Shown: positions 21,185-28,747, counted from the stretch's first letter. The stretch: DNA of 28,747 bases from DASYAE01 sp036501535 (GCA_036501535.1 DASYAE010000061.1:1-28747); one strand, 5' to 3'. Notes: generated by a model not told the origin, from the sequence alone. A program made the numbers and translations.

Positions 21185-22797
21185 GCGTCCCTCCGGCGGA
21201 TCAGGTATGCGGCCAGGCCGAGGGCGAGCACCGCGTACCCGCAGGCCACTGCGAAGCCGGCCCAGGGTGCCAGCGGGAAGAAGCCGTTGGCCGGCGTGTA
21301 GGCGGCGGCGACCTGCGGATAGGCCGGGACGACCTGGTCGATGGAGAACCCTGCGGCCGGGGTGACCCGCATCAGCCACTGCGCGGCGCCCGTGGGCAGG
21401 ACGGCGATGCCCGCGGTCAGCAGGTAGGGCAGGACGACTGCGGTGAGTGCGGCAGTGACCGCGCCGGCACCGTGTCGCAGGATGCTGCCCACGCCGAGGG
21501 CGAAGACGGCGAACACGGCGGTCAGCGCCGCGGCCCCGACGATGGCGCGGGCCTCGGTGAGCACCGTCACCGGGTAGACGGGGTTGCCGCTGGAGCGCAG
21601 CAGCGGGACCCCGATCAGAACGGTGGCCGCCAGGGCCGCCAGCTCGGCGGCGAATGTGACGCCGCCGAGCACGACCGCCTTCGCGGCCAGCACCCAGCCG
21701 CGCCGCGGGCTGGCGGCGAGCGTGGCACGGATCAGGCCTCGGCGATATTCGGCGGTCATGAACAGCGCGCCGATCACCACCATCGCGATCAGCGCGATGA
21801 ACAGGCCGGTGAACAGGACGCTGACGCCCACGCCGTCGGTGACGTCCGGCGCGATGTCGCCGGAGCCGGTGACCGCGAAGGAGCCGTCGGCGTTCTGGCG
21901 GTATCCGACCGCGCTGCCCGTCGGGTAGGGAGACTCGGAGCCGCCGCCGACGGAGGTGCCGGTCCACGATCCGCCAGGGGCGCCGCCGGTCAGGTCCACG
22001 TGGTCGAAGTCGGCCGTGGCGTCGGTGGCGCCGGAGGAGGTCCCGGACGCGCTGGTCGCCCCCTGATTCGTCGGGGTGGTGGATCCCGGCGAGGTGACGA
22101 AGAGCCCTGCCTGCACGCTCGAAGCCAGCCCCGGCAGGGTGACGGCGCCGATCTCGGTCCAGTTCGCGCCGTCGGCGGAGTCGTAGCCGGTGACGAGGTC
22201 GCCGGCGCGGGTCAGGCGCAGCCATCGCGGCGATGCGGCGGAGACGTCGCCGGCCAGGCCCGGGGCGTCGCCGGTGTAGTTCCACTGCATCCGCGCGCCG
22301 TGGCTGCCGGTGACCATCACCGCCGCGTAGGCAGCGCCCTGATCGGAACCCGCCGTGATGATCAGCCCTGCCTTCGACCACGGCACCGACGCGGGCTGCT
22401 TCTGCGCCGGTCCGCCCTGCGGGTTCTGGCCGTTCTCGCTCGCCTCGCTGAGCGAGGTCATGCGCACCGTGATGGTTCCCTCGGCGGTCAGCGCGCGGTG
22501 CACGAAGTAGTAGGTGTCCGTCACAGCCTCGCCGCCGGGACCGTTCGGAAGGATGTAGCTGCACCCTCCCCCGTTCGGTCCGGTGGTGCAGGGCGCGATA
22601 TGACTGTGGCTTGAGATGAACAAGCCGAGCAGCACGGTCAGCACCATCGATACGAAGACTGCGACGATCCAGCCGCGGACCGTGCGGAACTTGGTCCACT
22701 CGGCCCGCAGCAGGTATGCGAACCGGTCGCGACCCGGCGCAATCGGCGGATCGGCCGGCGGCCTGGAGTCAGTGGTCGTGTTCGTGGCCGTGGTCAT
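21181..22797 (-). CDS. ABC-2 type permease with a large lectin-like extracytoplasmic insertion
   Basis: A 538-aa permease, about twice the usual length. After LLRAEWTKFRTVRGW and TM1 (~43-63), about 260 residues intervene before TM2 (~325-348). The insert holds a jelly-roll-like domain (~92-270) with DTYYFVHRALTAEGTITVRM, WSKAGLIITAG, MQWNYTGDAPG, PRWLRLTRAGD and ANWTEIG, a pattern like DUF1349/concanavalin-type domains found with glycosidases. TM2 onward is a standard ABC-2 core, with EYRRGLIRATLAASPRRG after TM2 and about five more segments. The ATG at 22797 overlaps the ATPase TGA as ATGA. The insert probably faces the cell surface and may bind a sugar or envelope polymer; I infer this from the fold pattern alone. 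Confidence 0.92.
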   Translation of the reverse strand: MTTATNTTTDSRPPADPPIAPGRDRFAYLLRAEWTKFRTVRGWIVAVFVSMVLTVLLGLFISSHSHIAPCTTGPNGGGCSYILPNGPGGEAVTDTYYFVHRALTAEGTITVRMTSLSEASENGQNPQGGPAQKQPASVPWSKAGLIITAGSDQGAAYAAVMVTGSHGARMQWNYTGDAPGLAGDVSAASPRWLRLTRAGDLVTGYDSADGANWTEIGAVTLPGLASSVQAGLFVTSPGSTTPTNQGATSASGTSSGATDATADFDHVDLTGGAPGGSWTGTSVGGGSESPYPTGSAVGYRQNADGSFAVTGSGDIAPDVTDGVGVSVLFTGLFIALIAMVVIGALFMTAEYRRGLIRATLAASPRRGWVLAAKAVVLGGVTFAAELAALAATVLIGVPLLRSSGNPVYPVTVLTEARAIVGAAALTAVFAVFALGVGSILRHGAGAVTAALTAVVLPYLLTAGIAVLPTGAAQWLMRVTPAAGFSIDQVVPAYPQVAAAYTPANGFFPLAPWAGFAVACGYAVLALGLAAYLIRRRDA

Positions 22798-23741
22798 GAG
22801 ACCGCCGCCGGCCGGGCCGATCCCGAGGCGCCGCCGGACTGGAACTCGACCGCGTCCTTGGTCAGCTCCAGGTACGCCTCCTCCAGACTCGCCCGATGCG
22901 CGGTCACCTCCGCGACCGGCACGGAGCCCTCTGCGAGCAGCGCGATGACCCGCTCGGACGGAATCCCGCTGACCGTCAGTGCGTCCGAACCGCTGATGGC
23001 GACGGTCGCCCCGGCGCGCGCCAGCACGGCCGCCGCCCGGTCGCGCGCGGACGTCCGGATCCTGATGCTGTGTCCGGACACCGACGCGAGCAGGTCCGCG
23101 ACGCTGGTGTCTGCGATGACCTTGCCGCGCCCGACGATCACCACGTGGTCGGCGTTGCCCTGCAGCTCGCTCATCAGATGGCTGGAGACCAGCACGGCCC
23201 GGCCCTCGGCGGCCAGCGCGGCCAGGAAGCCGCGCATCCAGACGATGCCCTCGGGATCCATGCCGTTGAACGGCTCGTCGAACATCAGCACCGGCGGGTC
23301 GCCGAGCAGCGCCGCGGCGATGCCGAGCCGCTGCCGCATGCCCAGCGAATAGCCGCCCGCCTTCCGCCGGGCCGCCGTCTGCAACCCGGCCAGCGCGATG
23401 ACCTCGTCGACGCGGCGGGCGCCGAGTCCCTGCGAGTGGGCCAGCCAGAGCAGGTGGTTGCGCGCGGTCCGGCTCGGCTGCAGCGCCGCGGCGTCCAGCA
23501 GCGCGCCGACATGCGTCAGCGGGAGCCGCAGGCCGGTATAGGGCCGCCCGCCGATCAGGGCGTGTCCCGCATCGGCGGCGTCCAGGCCGAGGACCACCCG
23601 CATCGTGGTGGATTTCCCCGCCCCGTTCGGGCCGATGAAGCCGGTGATCCGGCCGGGCGGGACGGCGAACGTCATCCCGTCCAGCGCGAGGGTGCGGCCG
23701 AACCGCTTGCGCAGCCCGGCGACATCGATTGTCGTGTCCAT
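22794..23741 (-). CDS. ABC transporter ATP-binding protein (BcrA/DrrA type)
   Basis: A 315-aa ABC ATPase. Walker A GPNGAGKST is at 37-45, the signature YSLGMRQRLG at 131-140, Walker B VLMFDEP at 151-157, the D-loop NGMDPEG just after, and the switch His in SSHLMSE (H188). The C-terminal ~90 residues are the regulatory extension common in drug/bacitracin-type exporters. It heads an operon with two ABC-2 permeases linked by ATGA overlaps. No real Shine-Dalgarno is present; TACAAC (23753-23748) lies 7 nt before the ATG, so the mRNA may be leaderless. A two-component system is divergently transcribed, a common arrangement for antibiotic- or envelope-stress-responsive exporters. Confidence 0.95.
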   Translation of the reverse strand: MDTTIDVAGLRKRFGRTLALDGMTFAVPPGRITGFIGPNGAGKSTTMRVVLGLDAADAGHALIGGRPYTGLRLPLTHVGALLDAAALQPSRTARNHLLWLAHSQGLGARRVDEVIALAGLQTAARRKAGGYSLGMRQRLGIAAALLGDPPVLMFDEPFNGMDPEGIVWMRGFLAALAAEGRAVLVSSHLMSELQGNADHVVIVGRGKVIADTSVADLLASVSGHSIRIRTSARDRAAAVLARAGATVAISGSDALTVSGIPSERVIALLAEGSVPVAEVTAHRASLEEAYLELTKDAVEFQSGGASGSARPAAVS

Positions 23742-23747
23742 AGCCGC

Positions 23748-23753
23748 CGTTGT
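23748..23753 (-). promoter_or_regulatory. Likely -10 of a leaderless promoter for the ABC exporter operon
   Basis: TACAAC, 7 nt before the ATPase ATG. No good -35 is found; the expected -35 region falls in the right part of the inverted repeat at 23761-23809, as at activator-dependent promoters. Confidence 0.45.
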
Positions 23754-23760
23754 ACGCGGG

Positions 23761-23809
23761 CGCCGGTTTCAGCACGGTGCGCCCGGCGGATACCGGGCTG
23801 AAACCGGCG
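23761..23809. promoter_or_regulatory. 13-bp inverted repeat between the exporter and the two-component system
   Basis: CGCCGGTTTCAGC (23761-23773) and its exact complement (23797-23809) with 24 nt between. A nested CCCGG/CCGGG pair lies inside. Placed in the 143-nt divergent intergenic region, it is the best candidate binding site for the response regulator or another local regulator. Confidence 0.65.
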
Positions 23810-23884
23810 GCCTGGCATGCTGGCAGCAGCGGGCAGTGGCCGGTAGTACGGCTGGTCACGCCGCGGGAAGGAGCGAGCGCGGTC

Positions 23885-24547
23885 ATGAGGGTGCTGGTGG
23901 TCGAGGACTTCGAGCCGATGGCCCGGGCGATCGCGACCGGGCTGCGCCGGGAGGGCATGGCGGTCGACGTCGTGCACGACGGCGGCGCGGCGCTCGAGCA
24001 CCTGGCGCTGACCCGCTACGACGTGGTCGTGCTCGACCGGGACCTGCCGCAGGTACATGGCGACGAGGTCTGCCGGCGGCTCGCGGCCGGGCGCTCGCCC
24101 AGCAGGATCCTGATGCTGACCGCGGCGGGCGGCCTGGGCGACCGGGTGGACGGCCTGGACATGGGCGCCGACGACTACCTGGCCAAGCCGTTCGACTTCC
24201 CCGAGCTGACCGCCCGGGTCCGCGCGCTCGGCCGGCGCGCCGCCATGCCGCTGCCCCCGGTGCTCGCGCACGGCGACATCCGGCTCGACCCGGCCGGCCG
24301 CGCCGCGTCCCGGGCCGGGCGGCGGCTCACGCTCAGCTCGAAGGAGTTCGCCGTGCTCGAATACCTACTCGCCGGCGCGGGCCGAGTGGTCTCCGCCGAG
24401 GAGCTGCTCGAGCGGGTCTGGGACGAGTCGGCCGACCCGTTCACCACCGCGGTCAAGCAGACCGTGCACCGGCTGCGGGCAAAGCTCGGCGACCCGCCGG
24501 TCATCGGCACCGTCCGCGAGGGCGGCTACCTGATCGAAGAACTCTGA
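23885..24547 (+). CDS. OmpR/PhoB-type response regulator
   Basis: A 220-aa response regulator. The receiver domain (1-~115) starts RVLVVED (acidic E8/D9), has the phosphoacceptor Asp51 in VVVLDRDLP, Thr79 and Lys101 (AKPFDFP). The C-terminal winged helix (~125-218) has the OmpR-type pattern LTLSSKEFAVLEYLLAGAGRVVSAEELLERVW ... TVHRLRAKLG ... VREGGYLI. The ATG at 23885 matches the family start; GGAAGGAG lies about 12 nt upstream. It overlaps the sensor-kinase gene by one nucleotide (TGATG). It probably controls the divergent ABC exporter operon, and the inverted repeat between them is the likely target. Confidence 0.96.
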   Translation: MRVLVVEDFEPMARAIATGLRREGMAVDVVHDGGAALEHLALTRYDVVVLDRDLPQVHGDEVCRRLAAGRSPSRILMLTAAGGLGDRVDGLDMGADDYLAKPFDFPELTARVRALGRRAAMPLPPVLAHGDIRLDPAGRAASRAGRRLTLSSKEFAVLEYLLAGAGRVVSAEELLERVWDESADPFTTAVKQTVHRLRAKLGDPPVIGTVREGGYLIEEL

Positions 24548-25746
24548 TGTCCGGGTTCAGGCTCCCGCGCCCGGCGCGCGCCCTGCCCCGCCCCAGCCTG
24601 CGGGCCCGGATGGCCCTGCTGTACGGCGCCGTCATCTGCGCGTCGGGGGTCGCGCTGATCCTCGTGCTGCCGTTGTTCGGGTTCTTCCGCTCGGCGGAAC
24701 ACGTGCAGACTCCGGGGCCGCCGCAGCCGGGTGTGGTCATCACCGAGCCCCCGACCGGCGTCCACATCATCGACTCGTCGGCGTTCTGGTCCGACGTGGC
24801 CGCACTGGCGATCATGGCACTGATCTCCCTCGCGGCCGGCTGGCTGATCGCGGGGCGCTTCGTCCGGCCGCTGCGCTCGATCATCGGCACCGCAAAGGAC
24901 ATCTCCGCCACCAACCTGCACCGCCGGCTCGGCGTGCGCGGCCGCGGCGACGAGTTCACCGAGCTCGGCGAAACGCTCGACGACCTGTTCCGGCGGCTGG
25001 AGGCGTCGTTCCAGGCGCAGCGGCACTTCATCGCCAACGCCTCGCACGAGCTGCGCACCCCGCTGGCCGCCGGGCGCGCGCTGCTCCAGGTCGCGGTCAC
25101 CGACCCGGAGCCCACCGTGGAGTCGCTGCGGGCGACCTGCGAGGAGCTGATCGAGCTCGGCGACCAGCAGGAGCGGCTGATCGCGGCGCTGCTCGCGCTG
25201 GCCGGCAGCCAGCGCGGAATCGGCCGGCCGGAGCACCTGGACCTCGCCGAGATCACCCGGGACGTGCTGCTGACCCGGCGCAGCGAAGCCGAGCGCCACG
25301 GCGTCCGGCTGGACGAGCAGCTCGCCGCAGCCCCGGCGACCGGCGATCCGAGCCTGGCGCAGAGCCTGGTCGCCAACCTGCTCGACAACGCCATCCGGCA
25401 CAACCGGCCCGGCGGCCGGGTGGAGATCCGCACGACGCAGACCACTGCGGGCGCCGTCCTCTCGGTCGGCAACACCGGAGCGCTCGTCCCGCCCGACGCG
25501 GTGGAGGACCTGTTCCAGCCGTTCCGCCAACTGGGCACCGAGCGGACCCGGCACGGCGAGGGACACGGGCTCGGCCTGGCCATCGTGCGCGCCATCGCCG
25601 ACGCCCACGGCGCCACGCTCGACGCCCGCGCCCGCCCGGCAGGCGGCCTCGACATCGAAGCGGTCTTCCCCAGCCACCCGCTGCGCGACGCACCTATTCC
25701 TGATCCCGGTGCGGCGACGTCCAGGGTACCGACATCCGGGGCCTGA
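24547..25746 (+). CDS. Sensor histidine kinase
   Basis: A 399-aa membrane kinase. TM1 (~23-47) and TM2 (~85-105) enclose an outer loop of only ~37 residues (with PGPPQPGVVITEPPTGVHII). A HAMP domain (~106-160) follows, then the phosphorylation site in FIANASHELRTPLA, the N-box LVANLLDNAIRHN, an F-box-like DLFQPFRQL, and the G2 box GEGHGLGLAIV. All motifs for autophosphorylation are intact. The ATG overlaps the response regulator stop (TGATG), so the pair is translationally coupled. The small outer loop suggests that it senses an envelope-active compound at the membrane or works through the neighbouring ABC transporter. The C-terminal ~25 residues are a non-conserved Pro-rich tail. Confidence 0.96.
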   Translation: MSGFRLPRPARALPRPSLRARMALLYGAVICASGVALILVLPLFGFFRSAEHVQTPGPPQPGVVITEPPTGVHIIDSSAFWSDVAALAIMALISLAAGWLIAGRFVRPLRSIIGTAKDISATNLHRRLGVRGRGDEFTELGETLDDLFRRLEASFQAQRHFIANASHELRTPLAAGRALLQVAVTDPEPTVESLRATCEELIELGDQQERLIAALLALAGSQRGIGRPEHLDLAEITRDVLLTRRSEAERHGVRLDEQLAAAPATGDPSLAQSLVANLLDNAIRHNRPGGRVEIRTTQTTAGAVLSVGNTGALVPPDAVEDLFQPFRQLGTERTRHGEGHGLGLAIVRAIADAHGATLDARARPAGGLDIEAVFPSHPLRDAPIPDPGAATSRVPTSGA

Positions 25747-25831
25747 CGTGCCGACCGCCTGACCTGCCGATCCCCTTGCCGTAGGCCGGATTCACAGCGT
25801 TCCCGGCGCCCGCTCGGGTACGGTGAGTGCC

Positions 25832-26632
25832 ATGGCCATGGACCACACCCGCCGTGATGCCGTGCTGACACGCGCGATGGGCGTGTTCTTCGGGCTCGGC
25901 TCGCTGTGCTTCGTGCTCGGACCGCTGGGCGCGTACAGCAACGCCGTCGGAGCCCGCGCGGACGCGCTGACCTTCTTCATCGGCTCGATCCTGTTCACCC
26001 TCGGCGGCACCAGCCAGTGCCTGCTGGCCGCACCGGAGCGGCCGCACCGCCCGACCGGCGTGGCCACCTGGCGCACGGCCTGGATCCAGTCGATCGGCAC
26101 GCTGCTGTTCAACCTGATGACCTTCACGGCGATCACCGTCGCAGCCACCGACCACACCTACAACACGGTCGTCTGGGGGCCGAACGCGATCGGCTCGGTC
26201 TGCTTCCTGGTCTCCGGCGCGATCTTCTACCTCTCCTCCCCGCGCCGCGGACTGCTGCCGCGCTTCGAGCACGAGGGCTGGTGGGAGGCCGCGGTCAACC
26301 TTCTCGGCTGCGTCCTGTTCGGCATATCCGCCGTCACCAGCTACGCCACCGGCCACGCCGGCGCGCTGGTCTCGACCGGCCTCACGAACTGGACCACGAC
26401 GCTGGGCGCCGTCTGCTTCCTCGTCGTCGCCCTGACCGCCTGCGGGCTCGGCGTGACGCTGAAGGCGCCGCGACTGCGCCGGCTGCGCAACCTGCCGCGC
26501 GAGGTCATCGAGGCGGTGGAGCACGAGGTCCGCGAGGTCCGGGCCTACGTGGAGATCGTGACCGAGACGGTCACCGAGGCCGTGGTCGAGACGGTGATCG
26601 AGGAGATCGAGGAGATCAGGGCGGTCGAGTAG
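25832..26632 (+). CDS. Predicted six-TM membrane protein (YrhK-like) with a charged helical tail
   Basis: A 266-aa membrane protein with about six hydrophobic segments. The pair VFFGLGSLCFVLG and FFIGSILFTLGGTSQCLL resembles the YrhK domain of uncharacterised membrane proteins, and a similar pattern recurs in the second half, suggesting internal duplication. The last ~45 residues are a Val/Glu helix with repeats such as VTETVTEAVVETVIEEIEEI, likely a cytoplasmic coiled coil or amphipathic helix. I chose ATG 25832 over GTG 25823 because TACGGT (25819-25824) lies 7 nt upstream and no Shine-Dalgarno exists, so the mRNA is probably leaderless. ATG 25838 is also possible. Function unknown. Confidence 0.87.
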   Translation: MAMDHTRRDAVLTRAMGVFFGLGSLCFVLGPLGAYSNAVGARADALTFFIGSILFTLGGTSQCLLAAPERPHRPTGVATWRTAWIQSIGTLLFNLMTFTAITVAATDHTYNTVVWGPNAIGSVCFLVSGAIFYLSSPRRGLLPRFEHEGWWEAAVNLLGCVLFGISAVTSYATGHAGALVSTGLTNWTTTLGAVCFLVVALTACGLGVTLKAPRLRRLRNLPREVIEAVEHEVREVRAYVEIVTETVTEAVVETVIEEIEEIRAVE

Positions 26633-26707
26633 CGTAGTAGCCGAGTAGCCGGGCAGCCACAGGCGGCCCGGTCCGGATCAGCCGCGTAGGGGGCAAGGAG
26701 GACGACC

Positions 26708-27439
26708 ATGAACGCCCACAAGACCGGAACCCGCGACGAGTGGCGCGCGGCCCGGCTCGAACTGCTCCAGGCCGAGAAGGAGCTGACCCGCCTCAACGAC
26801 GACCTCGCCCGCCGGCGGCGCGAGCTGCCGTGGGTCCGCCTCGAGAAGGACTACGGCTTCGACACCGAGGACGGCGAGGCCACGCTCGCCGACCTTTTCC
26901 GCGGCCGTTCGCAGCTGCTCGTGTACCACTTCATGTTCGACCCCGCATGGGACGAGGGCTGCCCGAGCTGCTCAGGGCTCGCCGACGGCTTCGACACGAC
27001 GTACCTGCACCTCCTGAATCACGACGTCGCATTCACCGCCGTGTCGCGCGCACCCCTGAAGAAGCTGCTCGGGTACCGGGACCGGATGGGATGGACCTTC
27101 CCCTGGGCGTCCTCGGGACGCAGCGACTTCAACTACGACTTCCACGCCACGATCGATGCGTCGGTCCGCCCCGTCGAATACAACTACCGGAACCAGGCCC
27201 AGCTCGAGGAGCTGAACATCGCCTGGCGCGACTGGTCCGGCGAGCAGCCCGGCATGAGCGCATTCGTGCTCGACGACGGCGTCGTCCACCACACCTACTC
27301 CGCATACGAGCGCGGCCTGGACTCGCTCTGGACCATGTGGCAGTGGCTCGACCGCGCACCGCGGGGCCGCGACGAGGGCGACTACTCGTGGTTCCACCGC
27401 CACGACGAATACGGCCGCCCGGGCGCCGCCGCCGAGTAG
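26708..27439 (+). CDS. DUF899 family protein (thioredoxin-like fold)
   Basis: A 243-aa cytoplasmic protein of the DUF899 family. An N-terminal helix (EWRAARLELLQAEKELTRLNDDL) precedes PWVRLEKDYGFDTEDG (~41-56). The thioredoxin-like core has LLVYHFMFDPAWDEGCPSCSG with C85 and C88 as a CxxC pair, and later VSRAPLKKLLGYRDRMGW. Family members are related to peroxiredoxin/AhpC-type proteins, so a redox role is plausible but unproven. The ATG has AAGGAGGA upstream and the length is typical. A hairpin terminator follows directly, so it is probably the end of its transcript. Confidence 0.94.
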   Translation: MNAHKTGTRDEWRAARLELLQAEKELTRLNDDLARRRRELPWVRLEKDYGFDTEDGEATLADLFRGRSQLLVYHFMFDPAWDEGCPSCSGLADGFDTTYLHLLNHDVAFTAVSRAPLKKLLGYRDRMGWTFPWASSGRSDFNYDFHATIDASVRPVEYNYRNQAQLEELNIAWRDWSGEQPGMSAFVLDDGVVHHTYSAYERGLDSLWTMWQWLDRAPRGRDEGDYSWFHRHDEYGRPGAAAE

Positions 27440-27475
27440 GCGGGCCGCCCCGGGTTCACGTCCGGGGCGGCCCGC
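27440..27475. terminator. Terminator between DUF899 and the convergent secreted protein
   Basis: A perfect 14-bp stem, GCGGGCCGCCCCGG with its complement, and an 8-nt loop. It starts just after the DUF899 stop and can serve both convergent genes. Confidence 0.85.
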
Positions 27476-27487
27476 ATGCGCGTGTGC

Positions 27488-27997
27488 TCAGGAGCCCGGC
27501 GTGATCTGATCGATCTTCAGGTAGGCCGTGGCGGTCAGGACGCTCGCCCCGGCGGAGGTGGAGATCCGGACGGTCACGGCGAGTTCGGCCGCCTGGCAGC
27601 CGACGGGCACCAGGTACGTGGTGTTCTCCGCCAGCTCCTGGCCCGGGGCGTAGGTGACGGAGCGGGCCAGCGGGTCGATCACCGGGCAGCCGGCGGGCAG
27701 GCCGCCCGAGCTGACCGCGGGCAGCCACTGGCCGGTCCAGATCTCCGTGGTCGCCAGCGTGGTATTGGTGCAGTTCGTGGTGATCAGGTCGGCGGTGGAG
27801 GACTCGCCGGGCGTCACCTCGGGCGGCGCGAAGGCGAAGCCGTTGAGCTCGATCGGGGTGGCCGTCACGCAGGCCACCGCAGGGGCCTGCACGTCGGGCC
27901 GGCCGGCCGCGGCGGCGGGGCCCGAGGCGGCCAGGCTCAGGCCGAGGGCGGCCGGACCGGTCAGCAGCAGAGCGGCGGTGCGGAGCTTGCGGATCAT
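27488..27997 (-). CDS. Small secreted protein of unknown function
   Basis: A 169-aa protein with a clear signal peptide (MIRKLRTAALLLTGPAALGLSLAAS, cleavage after about residue 30 near AAAAG). The mature ~138 residues are Thr/Ala/Pro-rich, predicted mostly beta, with four cysteines (in VACVT, TTNCTN, AGCPV and VGCQA), which would allow two disulfides. I recognise no enzyme motif; the pattern fits a small Ig-like or beta-sandwich secreted protein. AAAGGG lies 8 nt before the ATG. No partner gene is adjacent on this strand. Confidence 0.88.
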   Translation of the reverse strand: MIRKLRTAALLLTGPAALGLSLAASGPAAAAGRPDVQAPAVACVTATPIELNGFAFAPPEVTPGESSTADLITTNCTNTTLATTEIWTGQWLPAVSSGGLPAGCPVIDPLARSVTYAPGQELAENTTYLVPVGCQAAELAVTVRISTSAGASVLTATAYLKIDQITPGS

Positions 27998-28289
27998 TCT
28001 CAGTACCCTTTCTCAGCTGTGGGCCATGGTGGGTCATGGCGCCCGCTTCAATATCGGGCCGAAAGACACTGATCGCAATACTCTTCTCACTGTGCGCAAG
28101 GCGAACCCCTGTTCCACCTCCGAAGATCGCATAATGGCGCTGATTCCGGTTCCGCGCGCCGATGGCTCCCACCGCGTGTGACGGCTCGTCGATCAACCTG
28201 CTGAGAGTGATCTCGGCGGACCCGGTGCGACGGGCGCGGGACCGGGCCGCGCGCCGCGGGACGCGGGACGCGGATTCGCCGCCGGTGTG

Positions 28290-28318
28290 TTGACCGGCCC
28301 GCGCCGGAGCCGTATCGT
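28290..28318 (+). promoter_or_regulatory. Promoter of the right-end secreted-protein gene
   Basis: TTGACC (28290-28295), a 17-nt spacer, TATCGT (28313-28318). Transcription would start near 28325. Confidence 0.7.
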
Positions 28319-28327
28319 CCCACTACC

Positions 28328-28346
28328 GTTAGTAAAGATGACTAAC
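28328..28346. promoter_or_regulatory. Palindromic operator candidate at the transcription start
   Basis: GTTAGT-N7-ACTAAC, a perfect 6-bp dyad, placed directly after the inferred start of transcription. The position suits a repressor that blocks RNA polymerase. Local AT-richness also makes it stand out. Confidence 0.6.
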
Positions 28347-28429
28347 CTCCCATTTCCCATCAGCAGTCATGCATCTGACCGGCCGGGCGGCGCACCGGGC
28401 CCTAACGCACCGCACCGGAAAGGACAGGC

Positions 28430-28747
28430 ATGCGCTTGACCAAGCGCCGGCTCGCCATGCTGGTCGCCGCGTTGGCGACCGTGTCGACGGCGGCCCTGGG
28501 CCTCGTGGCCTCCTCGGGCGTCGCCCAGGCGAGCACCACCCAGAACTACGAGGTCACCCTGTACGGCTGGCCGGACAACTCGCCGCCCGGGGACGCGATC
28601 GCATACCCCGCCGACGCGGGCTACCCGACCATCCACAACGTCGCCTCGGGCACCGGCACGTATTCGGACCCGGTCACGTTCGCCACGGACTCGTCCGAGC
28701 TGGCCATCGGCACGATCGTCTACTACCCGTACCTGCACAGGTACTTC
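28430..28747 (+). CDS. Secreted protein of unknown function, cut by the window end
   Basis: The first 106 codons of a gene that runs out of the window. A signal peptide is clear: MRLTKRR, a hydrophobic core LAMLVAALATVSTAALGLVA, and a likely cleavage site after VAQA (~residue 33). The mature start reads YEVTLYGWPDNSPPGDAIAYP, then HNVASGTGTYSDPVTFATDSS and GTIVYYPYLHRYF. The GTGTYSDPVTFA and GT.VY.PYL patterns recall double-psi-beta-barrel-like secreted proteins of actinomycetes and fungi, but I cannot confirm this from the fragment. GGAAAGGA precedes the ATG. A promoter with a palindromic operator lies ~100 nt upstream. Confidence 0.88.
   Translation, partial: MRLTKRRLAMLVAALATVSTAALGLVASSGVAQASTTQNYEVTLYGWPDNSPPGDAIAYPADAGYPTIHNVASGTGTYSDPVTFATDSSELAIGTIVYYPYLHRYF

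Larger units (their letters stand above)
27998..28429. other. Divergent intergenic region between two secreted-protein genes
   Basis: About 430 nt. It holds a good plus-strand promoter and palindrome at 28290-28346. On the minus strand a weak candidate (TTGCGA 28078-28073, 19-nt spacer, TATTGA 28053-28048) could serve the small secreted protein. Open frames here look like shadows. Nothing else is recognisable. Confidence 0.5.

Noticed and set aside
1..28747. tRNA, rRNA, CRISPR, insertion-sequence or prophage content
   Set aside because: I found no cloverleaf with a TTCRA arm, no regularly spaced repeat-spacer array, no transposase or integrase motif, and no phage gene.

Overview
The window is high-GC, gene-dense DNA with strong G/C third-position bias, GTG starts, many ATGA/GTGA overlaps and several likely leaderless transcripts. 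This points to a filamentous soil actinomycete. A cvn-type conservon, an ECF41 sigma factor and several secreted plant-cell-wall hydrolases fit Streptomyces or Catenulisporales relatives; the sequence alone does not settle the genus.

Layout. 1-3210 (minus): a conservon, cvnA-cvnB-cvnC-cvnD, with each gene overlapping the next, plus the first 19 codons of a further overlapping gene. 3211-3832: a gene-poor, less GC-rich gap with several hairpins. 3833-5533: a divergent pair, an ECF41 sigma factor and a YceI-like protein, which share a 35-nt promoter-like sequence (25 of 35 positions equal). 5718-7834 (plus): a tightly coupled pair of unrecognised genes, an acidic protein with a repeated motif and a two-TM coiled-coil protein, ended by a perfect 15-bp terminator hairpin. 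7925-9838 (minus): a CBM2-GH28 pectinase. 10118-12852 (minus): a TIGR02996/LRR protein overlapping an unusual 2OG-Fe(II) oxygenase, probably leaderless. 12884-14359 (minus): an acyltransferase-3 membrane protein. 14675-19930: two CBM13-GH28 pectinases pointing away from each other, with pepE (dipeptidase E) between them. 20029-23741 (minus): an ABC-2 exporter operon followed by a cupin gene. 23885-25746 (plus): a divergent OmpR-type two-component system. 25832-28747: a six-TM protein, a DUF899 protein, a small secreted protein and the start of a second secreted protein.

How the genes may work together. The three GH28 enzymes (one with a CBM2, two with CBM13) look like a small pectin-degradation regulon. 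All three have a TTGCC-type -35, a 17-nt spacer, a TAnnTT-type -10, and the same 17-nt core CGGCCGTTATGAGGGTG about 23-25 nt after the -10. Two of them share a 101-nt promoter segment with only 4 mismatches and nearly identical CBM13 modules, forming a roughly 0.7-kb inverted repeat around pepE. The catalytic domain of one member instead resembles the CBM2 enzyme, so that gene looks mosaic. The two-component system probably controls the ABC exporter: a 13-bp inverted repeat lies between them and overlaps the likely exporter promoter.

The best candidates for something undescribed are the LRR/2OG-oxygenase pair, the coupled unknown pair at 5718-7834, the shared pectinase promoter element, and the ABC permease with a large lectin-like extracytoplasmic insertion.
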